From: Larimichthys crocea
Lineage: Eukaryota > Chordata > Actinopteri > Sciaenidae
Assembly: GCF_000972845.2 (NCBI RefSeq)
Contig: NC_040018.1
Span: forward strand, 9,707,157-9,771,156
Direction of reading: 5' to 3'
Length of the DNA stretch: 64,000 nt
Below the pieces are notes generated by a model that was not told where the DNA came from, did no database searches, and saw only the letters and a list, made by a program, of their open reading frames with translations. Below, piece after piece: positions 49,796 through 60,726 of this stretch (position 1 is the first letter of the stretch; each line of letters starts with the position of its first letter). The translations under genes and the position numbers were made by a program.

Positions 49796-50861
49796 TAAAG
49801 CAACAAGTAATTGTTTTGGTTCCCGCTTTGGGGAGAAGAATTACAGGCTATTTCTGCTGCACCATAAAAAGTGGAATTGAAGTCCACAGACTACAAATGG
49901 CCTCTGCAGCCGGTCTTATTTTTCAGCTAGTAAGATAAAGTTTGATAACACAGCCTTTATATACTCTGAAAGGGTCTGGGTTAGACTAATCCTGTCCACA
50001 ACAGACTTATGATCCCTGGGCCTAAGTGAGAAACTCGAAAGTCCTGGAGCAGATGGTCATCTATCGGGGTTCAGCTTTCCTCCTGCCCTGTGGGGATGAA
50101 CCAGGATGGAGTCTGGTGTACTGAAGTAACACCAGCAGGGCTAAAGAAGATGCTCTATTTCACTCAGGAGGGGACACTGAATTTCCCCCCTCAACACTTG
50201 AGGTCTCCATTGAGATGTGAACAGCAAGATGGATGTTGACAGGTGGTGTGGTGCAGTTGTCTGAATTGATACGCTTTGCTGTTAAGGTGTAATTTTCAAA
50301 GGTGTAGGCAATTGGGGTCTTTGAGTTCAAGTCTAGGTGATTTGGGGTATATGATGTGAAGGTTAGAGGGAAAAAAGCTAGACAGATTGTCAATTTTTAA
50401 AGCTTTGAGACATTATCTCAGATACTTGCTGTCTAGTATCTTGTCTCTAAATGTTAAGTGTCCTTGAACTGGCACTCTTGAAGGCAAAACATTTTTTTTA
50501 ACAAATGACCTCCCTGGATAATCACATTTTCTGTCTTATCTCACTTTATTTAAAGTGTCAAAGAAGAGTCCAGCTATGAATGATTGACAGCAACTTACTT
50601 CAGAAACAGTGAAACCAGCATGAAGTATCAGAGTGTGGCTGACTTTTTCTGAGCATTTACCAGCATTGTTACCATGTTTTTAAGTGATAAAGAGTAGAAC
50701 TATTTGGCAAAATGGCAGCAGCATCATGCATTATGAAAAGAAATCATTTGAATATGTAATTTGTACACACACAGTACACTGTGTATGATTTCGGAGGCTC
50801 TATATAGGGGAATATGGGAGAAATTGATAGATATATACAGTACGTTATATAGTGTTTAATC

Positions 50862-51113
50862 TCCAGAAAATAAGAATTGTTACATTTTTGTTGAGACTTT
50901 TATATCTTCAGATGTCATAGGTCCTCTTCCACCGTGTCTGCTATGTGGACCCACGCGTTTCTACAGTAGAACAAACTAAACACTGGGCCCATATAGGGTG
51001 TTTTGCATCTTTGTATGTTTTGTGGCCACTGTAGTTTCTCCTACACACAGGAGGGTGAGTCTAGGGGGACGCTATCAATAACTACACTGCTAGATGCCAC
51101 TACATACTGGTCA
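50862..51113 (-). mobile_element. Non-autonomous repeat, family A, third copy (reverse)
   Basis: On the minus strand it starts TGACCAGTATGTAGTGGCATCTAGC. It continues through the CCACAGTGG-like middle to GGTCCTCTTCC...CCAGAAAATAAG on the plus strand, as in full family-A members. It lacks a good TTAAAGG end on either side and is truncated. Confidence 0.65.
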
Positions 51114-51399
51114 TTTCATATTTAATATTTGAATACACATCAGGCACTTTTGTATAAAAAAACCATTCAGGATCATTCTGTGTAACATAAAACAACATAT
51201 GATCTTCATGGAGGGAGTCTGTGTCTTGTGTTTACATATTACGTGACCCATTGGGAGCATTTAAAATATAATATAATGTAACTGCAACATCAGCTAGTCT
51301 GATTCTGGTCATGTTATACCCCCCTTTCTCTCTTCTGTCATCTTTTCTGTCTATATCTCTTACTCTATTCTCTTTCTATGAAATAAAATCCAAATAAAA

Positions 51400-52680
51400 G
51401 GAGTTACTGAGCTCCTTTGTGTATATGCTACCACAAAATTGACAGTACAACCTGAGATATCATCTCAACCAACTGTGCAGAAAAGTATTTGCCTGCATTT
51501 GCTGTTGATTAATACTATTTTTAACTCCTGTTGTTAATGTAATGTGTGTAATGTGTCTGCATTCAGCACCATCACCTAGGCAAACAAACACTCAGGTTGT
51601 CACAAAGGAGCACCCAAGATACTCCCTGCTGCACCTCGGGGAGATGAGATGGAGGCTGAAGGTGCTTCATAGTTGCATCAGCTTATTATAAATAGGATGG
51701 TGTGAAATTGGCAAACTCCCTTAATGGTTTAGTGGGAGCATTAATGTATTGCAGCTGTGAAAGATTATGTTAAAATACAGTAAAGCCATATACATATGAG
51801 TTAGTTCAAAATGTTTCATGATGTAAATCCTTAAGGGAAATGGAATTCACAGAAGGCTTTATACTGTTTCATTTGGATTGTAATCATGATTTTAAGATGA
51901 GTTGAAATGATCTTTCCTTTAACATGACTGGTACGTCTGCATGTGTTGATATACTGTATATTCTGTGTTTTTCTATTGTCAACACAATCAAAGCATGATA
52001 CAGCTCATTGCTTCAATCCTGTCCCACTGCGCCCATTAAGGCACCAAATGTGTATTAATCCACTGCTGAAAATAGTCCCCAACAAATACACTAAATACTC
52101 CTCAAAGAGTAAAGTTAGCTAAAAACTACAATGCCCAGTTGCTGTAGGAAATTGCTTAACCTACTTTAAAAGTGAAACAAATGATTTCTGAAGCTTTTTA
52201 ACTTGAGGATCAAACGGGAAGTCAAAAAATATTTACTGACTGACTGACACATTGTTGGTATCTCCTATCTTACTATAAACTTAGTATAAATCAAAGTTAG
52301 GAGTTAATGAGGAGTTGCACCTGAGTGAATATGCTACAATCACACTCATTTCAGTTTTTCACTTGTCACTTTGCAGACTATATTTCCTGCAGAGAAGTCT
52401 GTTGATTAATGCTATTTTAAAATATTGTAGGTTGTCTTGTGTATGCATCTTTAACACCAGGCAAACAAGCACTTCAGTTGAAACAAAGGAGCACCCAAGA
52501 TGTCCCACTGCTCATTAGGACACCAGATATATGTGTGAATCCACTGCTGAAAATAGTCCCCAACAAATACACTAATTACCTCTGAATAAAGGAGGGTTGT
52601 TAAAAACTGCAATGCTTAGCTGCTGTAAGAGATTTCTTAACCTACTGTAAAAGTGAAACAAATTATTTCGGAAGATTTAT
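51400..52680 (+). repeat. Two tandem copies of dispersed repeat, family D, upstream of the last exon
   Basis: Copy 1 (about 51400-51620 plus 52021-52200) and copy 2 (about 52305-52680) share ATATGCTAC, TGTTGATTAAT(A/G)CTATTTT, AGGCAAACAA(A/G)CACT, AAAGGAGCACCCAAGAT and GTCCCACTGC. Both also share CACTGCTGAAAATAGTCCCC, CAACAAATACACTAA, and a CTTAACCTACT(T/G)TAAAAGTGAAACAAA end. Copy 1 has an extra 400 bp (51621-52020) between CCCAAGAT and GTCCCACTGC that copy 2 lacks. The second copy ends about 220 bp before the terminal exon. Confidence 0.78.
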
Positions 52681-52897
52681 ATCTTATATAATATCAAATA
52701 GGAAATTAAGTATTCAGTTACTAAGAGACTGACGAACACACTGGTGGTTTGGGTGTTTTCATGGGATTTGTGACAAGGAGACATACACTGTATGTAATCA
52801 GGCTTGTCCTTCAAATGAACATGGTGCTCAGTAATATGTTATATTGATAAGGAGTGTCCTTTCCTCGCTGACATGTTGGTTTCTGCTCTCTCATCAG

Positions 52898-53058
52898 TGA
52901 GTCCAGATGTGACCGGTGATCATAAACACCATCACCATCATCGTCATTATCCACCTGCTGAGGATTCAGAAGTGGAGGGAAGATCCAGGAGCCTTGGACT
53001 GACACCAGCCATCTGGGTCTTGATATTGCCTTTTTTACATATTCTCCTGGCCTTGTAA
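52898..53058 (+). CDS. gpc5: Glypican-5-like, terminal coding exon (His-rich linker and GPI signal)
   Basis: The acceptor TCTGCTCTCTCATCAG ends at 52897. The single T left by the exon at 1577 joins TG here to give a Leu codon, and 52 further residues and a TAA stop follow. The peptide begins SPDVTGD, has a basic His-rich run HKHHHHHRHYPP, then an acidic stretch AEDSEVEG, then RSRS. It ends with about 20 hydrophobic residues (LGLTPAIWVLILPFLHILLA). Such a tail, with small or polar residues just before it, is a GPI-anchor addition signal. The likely omega site is Gly or Ser in EGRSRS, so the hydrophobic tail would be removed in the ER. The tail is poorly conserved among glypicans, so assignment rests on phase, position and the GPI signal. 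In the precursor the three Ser-Gly sites of the previous exon lie just N-terminal. Confidence 0.82.
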
Positions 53059-53650
53059 CAGCTGCCTTTTTGCAGCATGGAACTTTCAGGACTTGATATC
53101 AAGCTTATTAATTCCGAATTAAAAGAACCAGTGGACATAACAAGCTCCTGTAATGCAATGGAGCACCACTTCCACACAGTGCAGGACACGGGGTAGGAGT
53201 GAACATTAATGTTTGTGTGGAAATTGCAAGACACTGTGGCTTCTATGTAAGACAGCATTTTGTTCAGCTTTACGAATATTCATTCTTTTTTTTTATCAGT
53301 TACCTGGCATTCATTAACACTAATAATGACTTATTTATAACAGCCGATGTCAAAACTAAGTACAGCATATGTTGTAAAAGTCTGGTATTAATTTAATTGT
53401 ATTTCTGCACATAATATATATGATCTTTAGATGTATATAATCATTAATTTGCTTCTGCATATCACACTGTAATGCACTCCTAACAGTGTAGGATTTACTT
53501 CTTTTAAATGGGGTTTTGCAACTGCTGTGACAGAAGACTTGTAATCTAGAAGGTTACATTTGATATTGGATTGAAAGCACATTCTTCACAGCTCTCGTCG
53601 TTGCGATTTTTGTACAAGCTCAATTAAAATGGCCTGTTATTCTTCTACCA
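53059..53650 (+). other. Probable 3'UTR of the gpc5-like gene
   Basis: This noncoding sequence follows the TAA stop and has no recognised repeat. The end is placed shortly after the ATTAAA at 53623-53628. A second ATTAAA at 53118-53123 would give a very short 3'UTR of about 80 nt. Transcript data would be needed to choose. Confidence 0.45.
53623..53628 (+). terminator. Candidate polyadenylation signal ATTAAA
   Basis: ATTAAA lies in CTCAATTAAAATGGCC, about 565 nt after the stop. A TG/T-rich stretch (CTCTGTGTATAAACC, then TGTTTTTCTT) follows within 60 nt. ATTAAA is the second most common vertebrate signal. No AATAAA is seen closer to the stop. Confidence 0.4.
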
Positions 53651-56600
53651 TCCAATGAATCCGCTCTGTGTATAAACCAATGTTTTTCTTACAGACAGAC
53701 ATTTTTTCATACATTTCTTCAGATTGTGCTTTAGATCACTGTATAAGGCCTAGAGTAAGCTCTCAGGTAATGTATATTCTTATACATTCTTGTGAATGGA
53801 TCAAAAAAGAATTCAAGGCACCTGCTTCCCTTCACTTGTAAAAGCTGCCGTGCTGTCCAGACTCCATTTAATCGCCATATTTCAATTGCAAAATTGACCT
53901 GTAATGCTACTGCTGAGAGAAATGCTAAAAGGAGAGAGGTGGGCAGGTGGACGTGGCAGGGGGAGCCAAGTGAAAGAATTCATACTCCTTTCTTCTTTAG
54001 AAATAGTTTAGTTTCCTCAGGAGCCTATTATCATCTTTCAAATTCAATCCTCCTTCCTGCCTCCACATGGGCCTGGGTTTGAGCTGATAGCTCCCGAAAC
54101 CACTGGAGGAGGAAGAATCCAGTTGCTTCTACCTGCTACCTGACTGCATGCTGCTGGTGTGTTGCTGGCAGATTGCAAAGAAAAGGAAAATGATTTGTTT
54201 CACATATGCCATGCATGTCTGGTCAATGGCTGAGAGAGAGAGAGAAAGTACTCAACGGTGCCAATGGTGTTTTTTTGCTCACATATGCTGGGGAAAAATT
54301 TTTTTTTTTTTTAATTCTGCAGAAGCTAAAAAGAAAGATTTTATATCCACTGCTATACACAGCATATGTGTGTGTGTGTGTGTCTATATATACACACACA
54401 TGGAAATACATGGAAAATGAATGATTGCTATTTTAAATAGATGAGAAAAAAAAACCCTCAAACATTCAATCTGAGCTCAAAACAGCTTTTAGATATTCCA
54501 GCCAAAGGTACAATCTCCTCAGGTACATGTTTGATCATATGTGATGATATTTTAGACGCCTGTGACCTCCCTCATGCTGCAATCTTCCTAAAGCATGCAT
54601 AGTATTTTATTTTTTTTATCTGTCATTTTCACCTTTGATGTAGCAAGTTAGACATTTATCATGATATAAAGTCAAGGCTGTTTGAGCAGCCGAACCACTT
54701 GAGTAGCTTGGAGCATTTCCAACAACTGTCTCGAGGTTTAGATATAACTTTGAGATTAATTACACTCATCATTTCTTACCGTGCTTTAAATTCAATGCCT
54801 GTGTATGAGGCTTTTTGAGGTGACAATAGTCACTGCTTAACTATTTTAATACAGCTGTTTAACTATCTAACAAGTCATGACTGCTCCCCAAAACCAATTA
54901 TATCACAGGTTGGCACCATCAAAGTCGGTGCTATTGCTATTTGAACAACTGTGTTAATGACACTATTAAAGAATAGTGTTCAGGCGCTACCAGATAACAG
55001 GCAGCCGGCACAGAGCCAGAGGTGCCTTGAGGCAAAATACAGATGTCAGGTCATCCTGATTCTCCTCTACTTAAAGGAAAGAGTTCAGTGTGAGGTCTTA
55101 TGTGATTATTATAGCTTATATTATATGCAGAGGAGGGAGGCCAGATTATGATGATGTCAAAAATGTGCAGCCACATCCAGACAGGTGTCATCCTGCGAGC
55201 ATTGGAATGTGAATAACATGTTTACTCTGTAAGTCTGTTCAGAGGGTGAATGCATTATTTAAAAAAACATATTCCGGTATGCATGAAGCTCTATTCTGAT
55301 CCAGATGGTGTTTTTTGTTTTTTTTTCCTTCCTGCAAGCATTTTCTATTCTTTTTTTTCCCCCATACAAAGGTTTTTTAAAGGAAAACTACTTTTTAGTT
55401 TGTTGTCTGTTATAACATTGTACTCACAAAAGTAACTGCTGCAAGTTGAACAACACACTGCTGAAAAAAAGGTCAGACTTAGCAGCAAACACAAGCAGTC
55501 AAACGATCAGACAGGTTGTAAACAGACCCTCAGGTTAGTAAAACCTGCTTGGAAGTGAAGGCGGGAAGTAAAGCGATTATCCAAACTGTCCATTGTGAAC
55601 AGTTAACAAACTCACATCCCGGTTCAACTTTGTCTCACCCTACTTGTCATAGTTGTAGACACTCACTGTTTTCCATTGCAGTGATTATTAGCGACATTAG
55701 CGTCTTTTGTTTTACCGGCAAACAAAGCGCTTTTGTGTTTACAGCCTGATTTTCTGCCTGCTTGTGTTTTTATTTTTTATTTTTAGCGATGTCACTGCGT
55801 TCACAAATTTCAGCAGCCGTTTAGTCATGAGTCATGAGTTCAGCAAACATTGTTGTCTCATAATGTGCTTGAATTTCTGTTTATTGTAGTCATATAATAA
55901 CTCAGAGCCTGTTTTCCAGCAGCATGTTCAGGCTTTGGGTTGTTATCAATCCTTTTTGTCTTGCTGGTAAGCAGAGGAGCCCAACCCAACCGTCCTTTTA
56001 CTAAATTACACCCCTGAAGTCTTTCTACGGGATCCCCAAGTGTTCCCCGTGCCTGCTGAGAGATGTAATCCAGGGTTTCATGTTTTCTTGTGGCTTTAAA
56101 ATGATTTCTTCTCCAATTTCTTCTCCTGCTTTTCCCTGGAAACCGTGAGCTCTCACTATGACTGAAATTTGATTACGGAAGACAAAATGTAGGATAATTA
56201 ATCAGAGAATGATGGTGTATATTTCTGTTCTGCCCATTCTTTAATATATATTAGGTGACATGTTGATATTTTTTAATAAAATAATGAAAAATAAAGATTA
56301 TACAACATTTCCTGATGATGTTTGGCCAGCTTCTTTCAGTGCTGATCTGAGGTAGCGTGTGCAAGAAACCAACACCTGAAGCTGAATTTTGTGAGAAAGT
56401 TCCTTTTTTTAGAGGTTTGATCTCAAGCCTGTCACTCACACTTCCACTCAACACCTTGAATCCACGATCTCACCCTCTGGTCAGCCGTGACTACAGGTGA
56501 GAGATGGAACATAGATTGAGCAATAAATTGTGATCCTTGATTTATAGCTCAGCCAACATACAGCCAATGTCCCTAACTGGCAGTCAGTCTCACTGTTGAA

Positions 56601-57134
56601 AAAGACCCACGATACTTAATTTCTTTCAAGTCCTTCATTTGGAGCAGCTGCTCCTCTTTACCTGGCTCGAACTCGTGTCTTCCCGCTCTGCCTCCAATAA
56701 AGAGGACGTCAGTCAAATGCTGGTTTTACCAGAGGGTGTATTCATATACACCTCACAGTTATTATCTCATTAATACTGTGATGCTTCCTGGATAATTTCA
56801 ATAAATGGTGCATCCAACACTAAAATTTCTTTGTGATCCTTTGATAGACATTATTGTGATATAAGCATGAGGACACAGTTCAATAAAACAGTACCTTTGT
56901 GATTAAAATGTTGGTTTTAGGTGATACTCATACTTTATTCCATTTTACTATTTTAACATGCAGTTCAAATGTTCCTCAAAATGTATGGAACAATCAAACT
57001 CTTTGATTTGGTCTATTCGTCACTGTTTATCTTTGGTGTTTGCTTTATGTAGCTTTTTAGATGCAGGAAGATCCATTTTCTTTTTTTTTTAAACTAATAA
57101 TACTGTTAGTTGGCCTGCATGTGTGGAAACCACT
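53651..57134. other. Downstream intergenic DNA with no recognised gene
   Basis: It holds short T and A runs, a GA-rich patch (54233-54246) and the TG/TATA/CA tract listed separately. No exon, RNA gene or named repeat is recognised. None of the short open frames resembles a known protein. Confidence 0.6.
54366..54401. repeat. (TG)n-TATATATA-(CA)n palindromic microsatellite
   Basis: A TG run of about 17 bp is followed by CTATATATA and ACACACACA. The arms are self-complementary around TATATA, so the tract can form a hairpin or Z-DNA. Confidence 0.85.
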
Positions 57135-57780
57135 GACAGTATAAACAATGAACAGCGTATGCGTGATGTCACCTGTTTATTGAAGCTTAAAATCTGTGAC
57201 GCCATGTTCTGTAATCTAAAAATCGGCAAAGACGTGGATCATCAGCGGACCTGAGGCGGGCTTAATCTGTAACTTAAATCTGTAACGGCACCTACCTGTC
57301 AATCAAAGTGACAATGCTGTTAATGTAGAACTTGATTTAAACGGGTGAGTTATATAGAAATTCACCCTATGTTATCACCAGAGACCAAAACAGTTTTTTT
57401 TTGTACCAGGCTATAAACATGTTTGTTTCTGCCATAGACATTTTTTTTAAAGATATAGATTTTTTGGCCTTTTCCAAGCTCTTATTGCACAGAGACAGCC
57501 GAAGAGTGACAGGAATGTGGGGAGAGAGATACGGGGAACAACATCCAGCTTAGGGCCACGGGTCGGACCCGAACCCTGGGCCACCACGGCAAGGACCGAG
57601 CCGCTGCATATGGGGCGGACGCTCCACCAACTGAGCTGACTGACACCCCAGCTATAGACATTTTAATGTGGGTACTTATTGAGACTGACTCGTTCTGTAG
57701 CCAGCCTGCAGTGGCTGATTGAGGAACTGCAGGTTTTTTTCACTTCTCCATAGGCTTCACTTCACAGCCATGCTTCTTGG
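57135..57780 (+). mobile_element. Non-autonomous repeat, family C, second copy, split by a SINE
   Basis: It shares the ordered landmarks CACCT(A/G)CCTGTCAATCAAAG, GAGACCAAAACAG, TGTACCAGGCTATAAACATG and GGCTGATTGAGGAACTGCAG with 39981-40353. It also keeps AAACGGGTGAGTTATA and AATTCACCC, lost from the other copy. The body is interrupted at 57445-57653 by a SINE with target duplication. Removing the insert restores continuity (GCCATAGACATTTT to AATGTGGG). Confidence 0.78.
57445..57653 (-). mobile_element. tRNA-derived SINE, full length, 11-bp target duplication
   Basis: On the minus strand it begins AGCTGGGGTGTCAGTCAGCT. It has a pol III A box around CAGCTCAGTTGGTGG (57624-57638) and a B box GGGTTCGGGTCC (57565-57576), spaced as in a tRNA. 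A tRNA-unrelated body follows, with CCTGTCACTCTTCGGCTGTC, AAAAGGCCAAAAAATC and an A-rich end. Identical ATAGACATTTT direct repeats at 57434-57444 and 57654-57664 flank it, marking LINE-mediated insertion. The good promoter boxes and the intact duplication suggest a young copy. Confidence 0.9.
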
Positions 57781-59164
57781 AGGATATAGTCCACAAGCCA
57801 CTAAAGAAGACTGTAGACTGTAAATACTGGCATCTATTCTGGTAAAAAATAAAACCAATAAAAACAAAACATTGGCCTCCAGTTGGCATCAATAAATAAT
57901 TTAATGGAGACACAAATACATATTTATATAGCAGCAGGACAATTTAGAGATTCGTGTTACTCTTCATATTGATTGTGCGCTATTGGCTTACAAAATCTCC
58001 TAAAAAGAGGACAACATAATATGACATGTTAAAACATTTTCAAAGAATGACCAAAGTCAAGCCACATCACAAAATCAAAATATTTTGAACAGGTTCTCAA
58101 AGTGCAGCTATTCTTTGCAGAAACTCCGGTAATTGGGAGTTTAGGAACCCGGACAGTAATAGGACAGTATTCACTTCCCACACAGTTACCAAGAAATGAA
58201 TGGTGATATTAATGAACGCCTGCATTTTAAAAGGGGTATTTTTTAACAGTTCTCAGTGCGGTAGTTTCTCTATTCAGGAGCGAGTCCAATTACAATACAC
58301 TTTGCTGTCTTCAAAATTACTCAGAGGTAAAGCCTCAGATAGTATGAACCATTGTCTTTGGAGTCTTTTATCTCTGCATACCGAAGAAGGACTCCCGGGA
58401 CCTTCTAAGGAGAATAGTGCTGAGCACTGCTTAAATGTATACAGAGATTAATTTCATATTCCCATCGAGGTTTCTGTTTCACTCAAAATTATCACCGTGA
58501 CCTTGACAACGGCTAACGTTTAGCCTCAATGTAGACAGAGAGCTTTAATCATCACAGTGCAGATGCAGACAGAGCTTTGTATCAGTCTTCAAGTTGTTCG
58601 TGGTAAAGCCAGCGTTTTCAGAAGCTTAACTCTGCACACAGGACATGCCTTTCAACGAGTCAAGGAGATGAGTTGTTGTGAAATATGAGTGAGGTCGTTT
58701 TTTTTTGTTTTTTTTAACTAGGGAAGGCTTATTATGACAAGAACACTGCATTTTCTGAACAAGTTGTATTGGCCTGTGCACTGCCCCAGTATGGGTTTAT
58801 CACAGTGTTCCAATGCAGTGGGGAACCTTAAAACATTATTCTCGTATTCATTAGGACATATTTATTTGTAGCAAGAGGTGCAAACATTGAAGCACATTTC
58901 TTTGCTTGCTTTCATGGCAGAGATGGTACTAAACAGGGCGGGGTGAGAATGCTGGCCGCCAATCGAATGTTGGGAAGTTTTATTGGTCTTAAAGTCTGTC
59001 TCCTCTCTAAGCAACTTTGCAGATCAAACTGAAGTGTTTGAAGGGCTAGTTTGACATTTTGTGAAATCTGCTTTTTCACTTTCTTGCTGAGAGTAACATG
59101 AGAAGATTGACACCACTGTCATGTGCGTTCATTTAAATATAATAGGCCTGACCAGAGAGGCTGA

Positions 59165-59813
59165 TGAGATCCTGCCTCAAGTGGAGGAGTTCAAGTATCT
59201 CGGGGTCTTGTTCACGAGTGAGGGAAGGATGGAACGGGAGATCGACCGGCGGATCGGTGCGGCTTCTGCAGTGATGCGGACTCTGCACCGGTCCGTCGTG
59301 GTGAAGAAGGAGCTGAGCCGAAAGGCGAAGCTCTCGATTTACCAGTCGATCTACGTTCCTACCCTCACCTATGGTCACGAGCTTTGGGTAGTGACCGAAA
59401 GAATAAGATCGCGAATACAAGCGGCCGAAATGAGCTTCCTTCGCAGGGTGGCTGGGCTCTCCCTTAGAGATAGGGTGAGAAGCTCGGCCATCCGCGAGGA
59501 GCTCAGAGTAGAACCGCTGCTCCTCCGCATCGAGAGGAACCAGTTGAGGTGGCTCGGGCATCTCGTGAGGATGCCTCCTGGACGTCTCCCTGGTGAGATG
59601 TTCCGGGCACGTCCCTCCGGGAGGCGGCCCCGGGGAAGACCCAGGACACGCTGGAGGGACTACGTCTCTCGGCTGGCCTGGGAACGCCTTGGGGTCCCCC
59701 TGGGAGAGTTGGCAGAAGTGGCTGGGGAGAGGGAAGTCTGGGTCTCCCTGCTGAAGCTGCTGCCCCCGCGACCCGAACATGGATAAGCGGAAGAAAACGA
59801 ACGAACGAACGAA
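59165..59813 (+). mobile_element. 5'-truncated non-LTR retrotransposon (RTE/Rex-like), ORF C-terminus intact
   Basis: A perfect 12-bp duplication CAGAGAGGCTGA flanks the insert (59153-59164 and 59814-59825). The insert starts in the middle of the coding sequence and ends in a (GAAC)n-type tail after GGATAAGCGGAAGAAAA, as expected for a LINE truncated during reverse transcription. About 206 codons are open, to a TAA at 59784-59786. Visible motifs are EFKYLGVLFTSEGRMEREID, SIYQSIYVPTLTYGHELW, EMSFLRRVAGLSLRDRVRSS, RWLGHLVRMPPG and GRPRTRWRDYV. They belong to the region after the reverse transcriptase palm. No catalytic YxDD is included, so the copy is inactive alone. The GC content is far above the flanks. 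An open frame starting at 59121 reaches upstream into host DNA by chance. The RTE/Rex clade is a best guess. Confidence 0.9.
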
Positions 59814-60142
59814 CAGAGAGGCTGAAGACAGACGTGAGTAAACGTGATGGTGTTTATTTAAGTGCCGCCATGCTACACATGTAACCAAGAGAAATATGTA
59901 TGAAACAAATAATCAGTTACCTAGATAGAGCTGAATAAAGCTCAACTCATAATATTGCAAATTATATTAACTAAACATCATGTGCACATACCTATACACT
60001 GATAAGCAACTAATTAAATAGACTCTGCTCAGCAGGCATTACTTCAGACTGTACCACTAGCAAAGGTCACTACATTGCTTCCTCTGACACAGGGACTTGA
60101 CAAAGTTATATTCATGTCAACTTCACAATATAAACACATATA

Positions 60143-60683
60143 CAGTCGTCCCTTACTATAACGCGGTTCAACTTTCGCGGTCTCACTGTTTCGCGGATTT
60201 TTTTGTGTGTAATTTTGCATGCTTTTTTTTTTTTACAGCGTACTGTGCAGTATGAACGGGCATTGTGTTCTGCATCCTGATTAGCTAAGGGAGTACTGTA
60301 CAAAATGTGTTGTATGTTCTGCACTCGGAAAAAAACACCTGCACCAAGGCCTTCAGAGGAAAAAGCCGTTACAGCGGAGCGGCACCAGGACAAAGAGACA
60401 CCGTCAGAAGAACTGTGAAATACGGTTTCATTTACTAATACAGTATTGTACTTATTTTTGTTAAATCTGCTTGAAAGTATTAACTTCGAGAGTGTTTAAA
60501 TAAGAGAGAAATGTGAGAAAATGTTAATGCCTGTCTGAGAAAAGTGTATAAAAGTGTGTGGTTAGGGGTTTTACAGCTTAAAAAAAAGATGATAATTGTA
60601 AAAAATAAAGCTGATTACTTCCCAGATTTCGTCTATTACGGGTTATTTTTAGAACGTATCCCCTGCGATAAACGGAGGTTCTG
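60143..60683 (+). mobile_element. Tigger/pogo-like non-autonomous DNA transposon
   Basis: The left end CAGTCGTCCCTTACTATAAC, followed by GCGGTTCAACTTTCGCGGTC and TCACTGTTTCGCGGATTTTT, is typical of Tigger-type termini. The right end GTATCCCCTGCGATAAACGG, then AGGTTCTG, is a weaker inverted match. A TA precedes the left end, as expected for Tc1/mariner-superfamily insertion, but the right TA is not intact. The 541-bp body holds no transposase. Inner GCACCAAGGCCTTCAGAGGA and TACAGTATTGTAC sequence may derive from the parent element. Confidence 0.8.
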
Positions 60684-60726
60684 TTCAACAGCACTCAAAT
60701 TGGTTTGAACTGAATGCAATAGAACC

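Larger units (their letters stand above)
1578..52897 (+). other. 51.3-kb terminal intron of the gpc5-like gene
   Basis: The intron runs from GTAAGT at 1578 to the TCTCTCATCAG acceptor ending at 52897, and the flanking exon phases agree. Very long introns are typical of vertebrate GPC5 genes. Its content is mostly AT-rich unique sequence with the transposon and repeat pieces listed separately. In these stretches I recognise nothing beyond short homopolymers: 1578-4060, 5842-8066, 13661-15283, 19471-21327, 23036-26463, 28111-30147, 30273-34978, 40354-42074 and 45501-49705. Undetected enhancers or unspliced noncoding RNAs cannot be excluded from sequence alone. Confidence 0.82.

Noticed and set aside
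53095..53109. Cloning-vector polylinker-like string TGATATCAAGCTTAT in the 3'UTR
   Set aside because: Only about 14 bases match a common polylinker and the flanks do not continue as vector. It is most likely coincidence, not contamination.
59121..59164. Possible start Met of the LINE protein at 59121
   Set aside because: These bases lie outside the insertion, upstream of or within the 12-bp target duplication. The frame continues there by chance.
59133..59888. 251-codon minus-strand open frame, the longest in the window
   Set aside because: It is the shadow of the GC-rich LINE coding strand. The plus-strand frame has reverse transcriptase-type motifs and this one does not.
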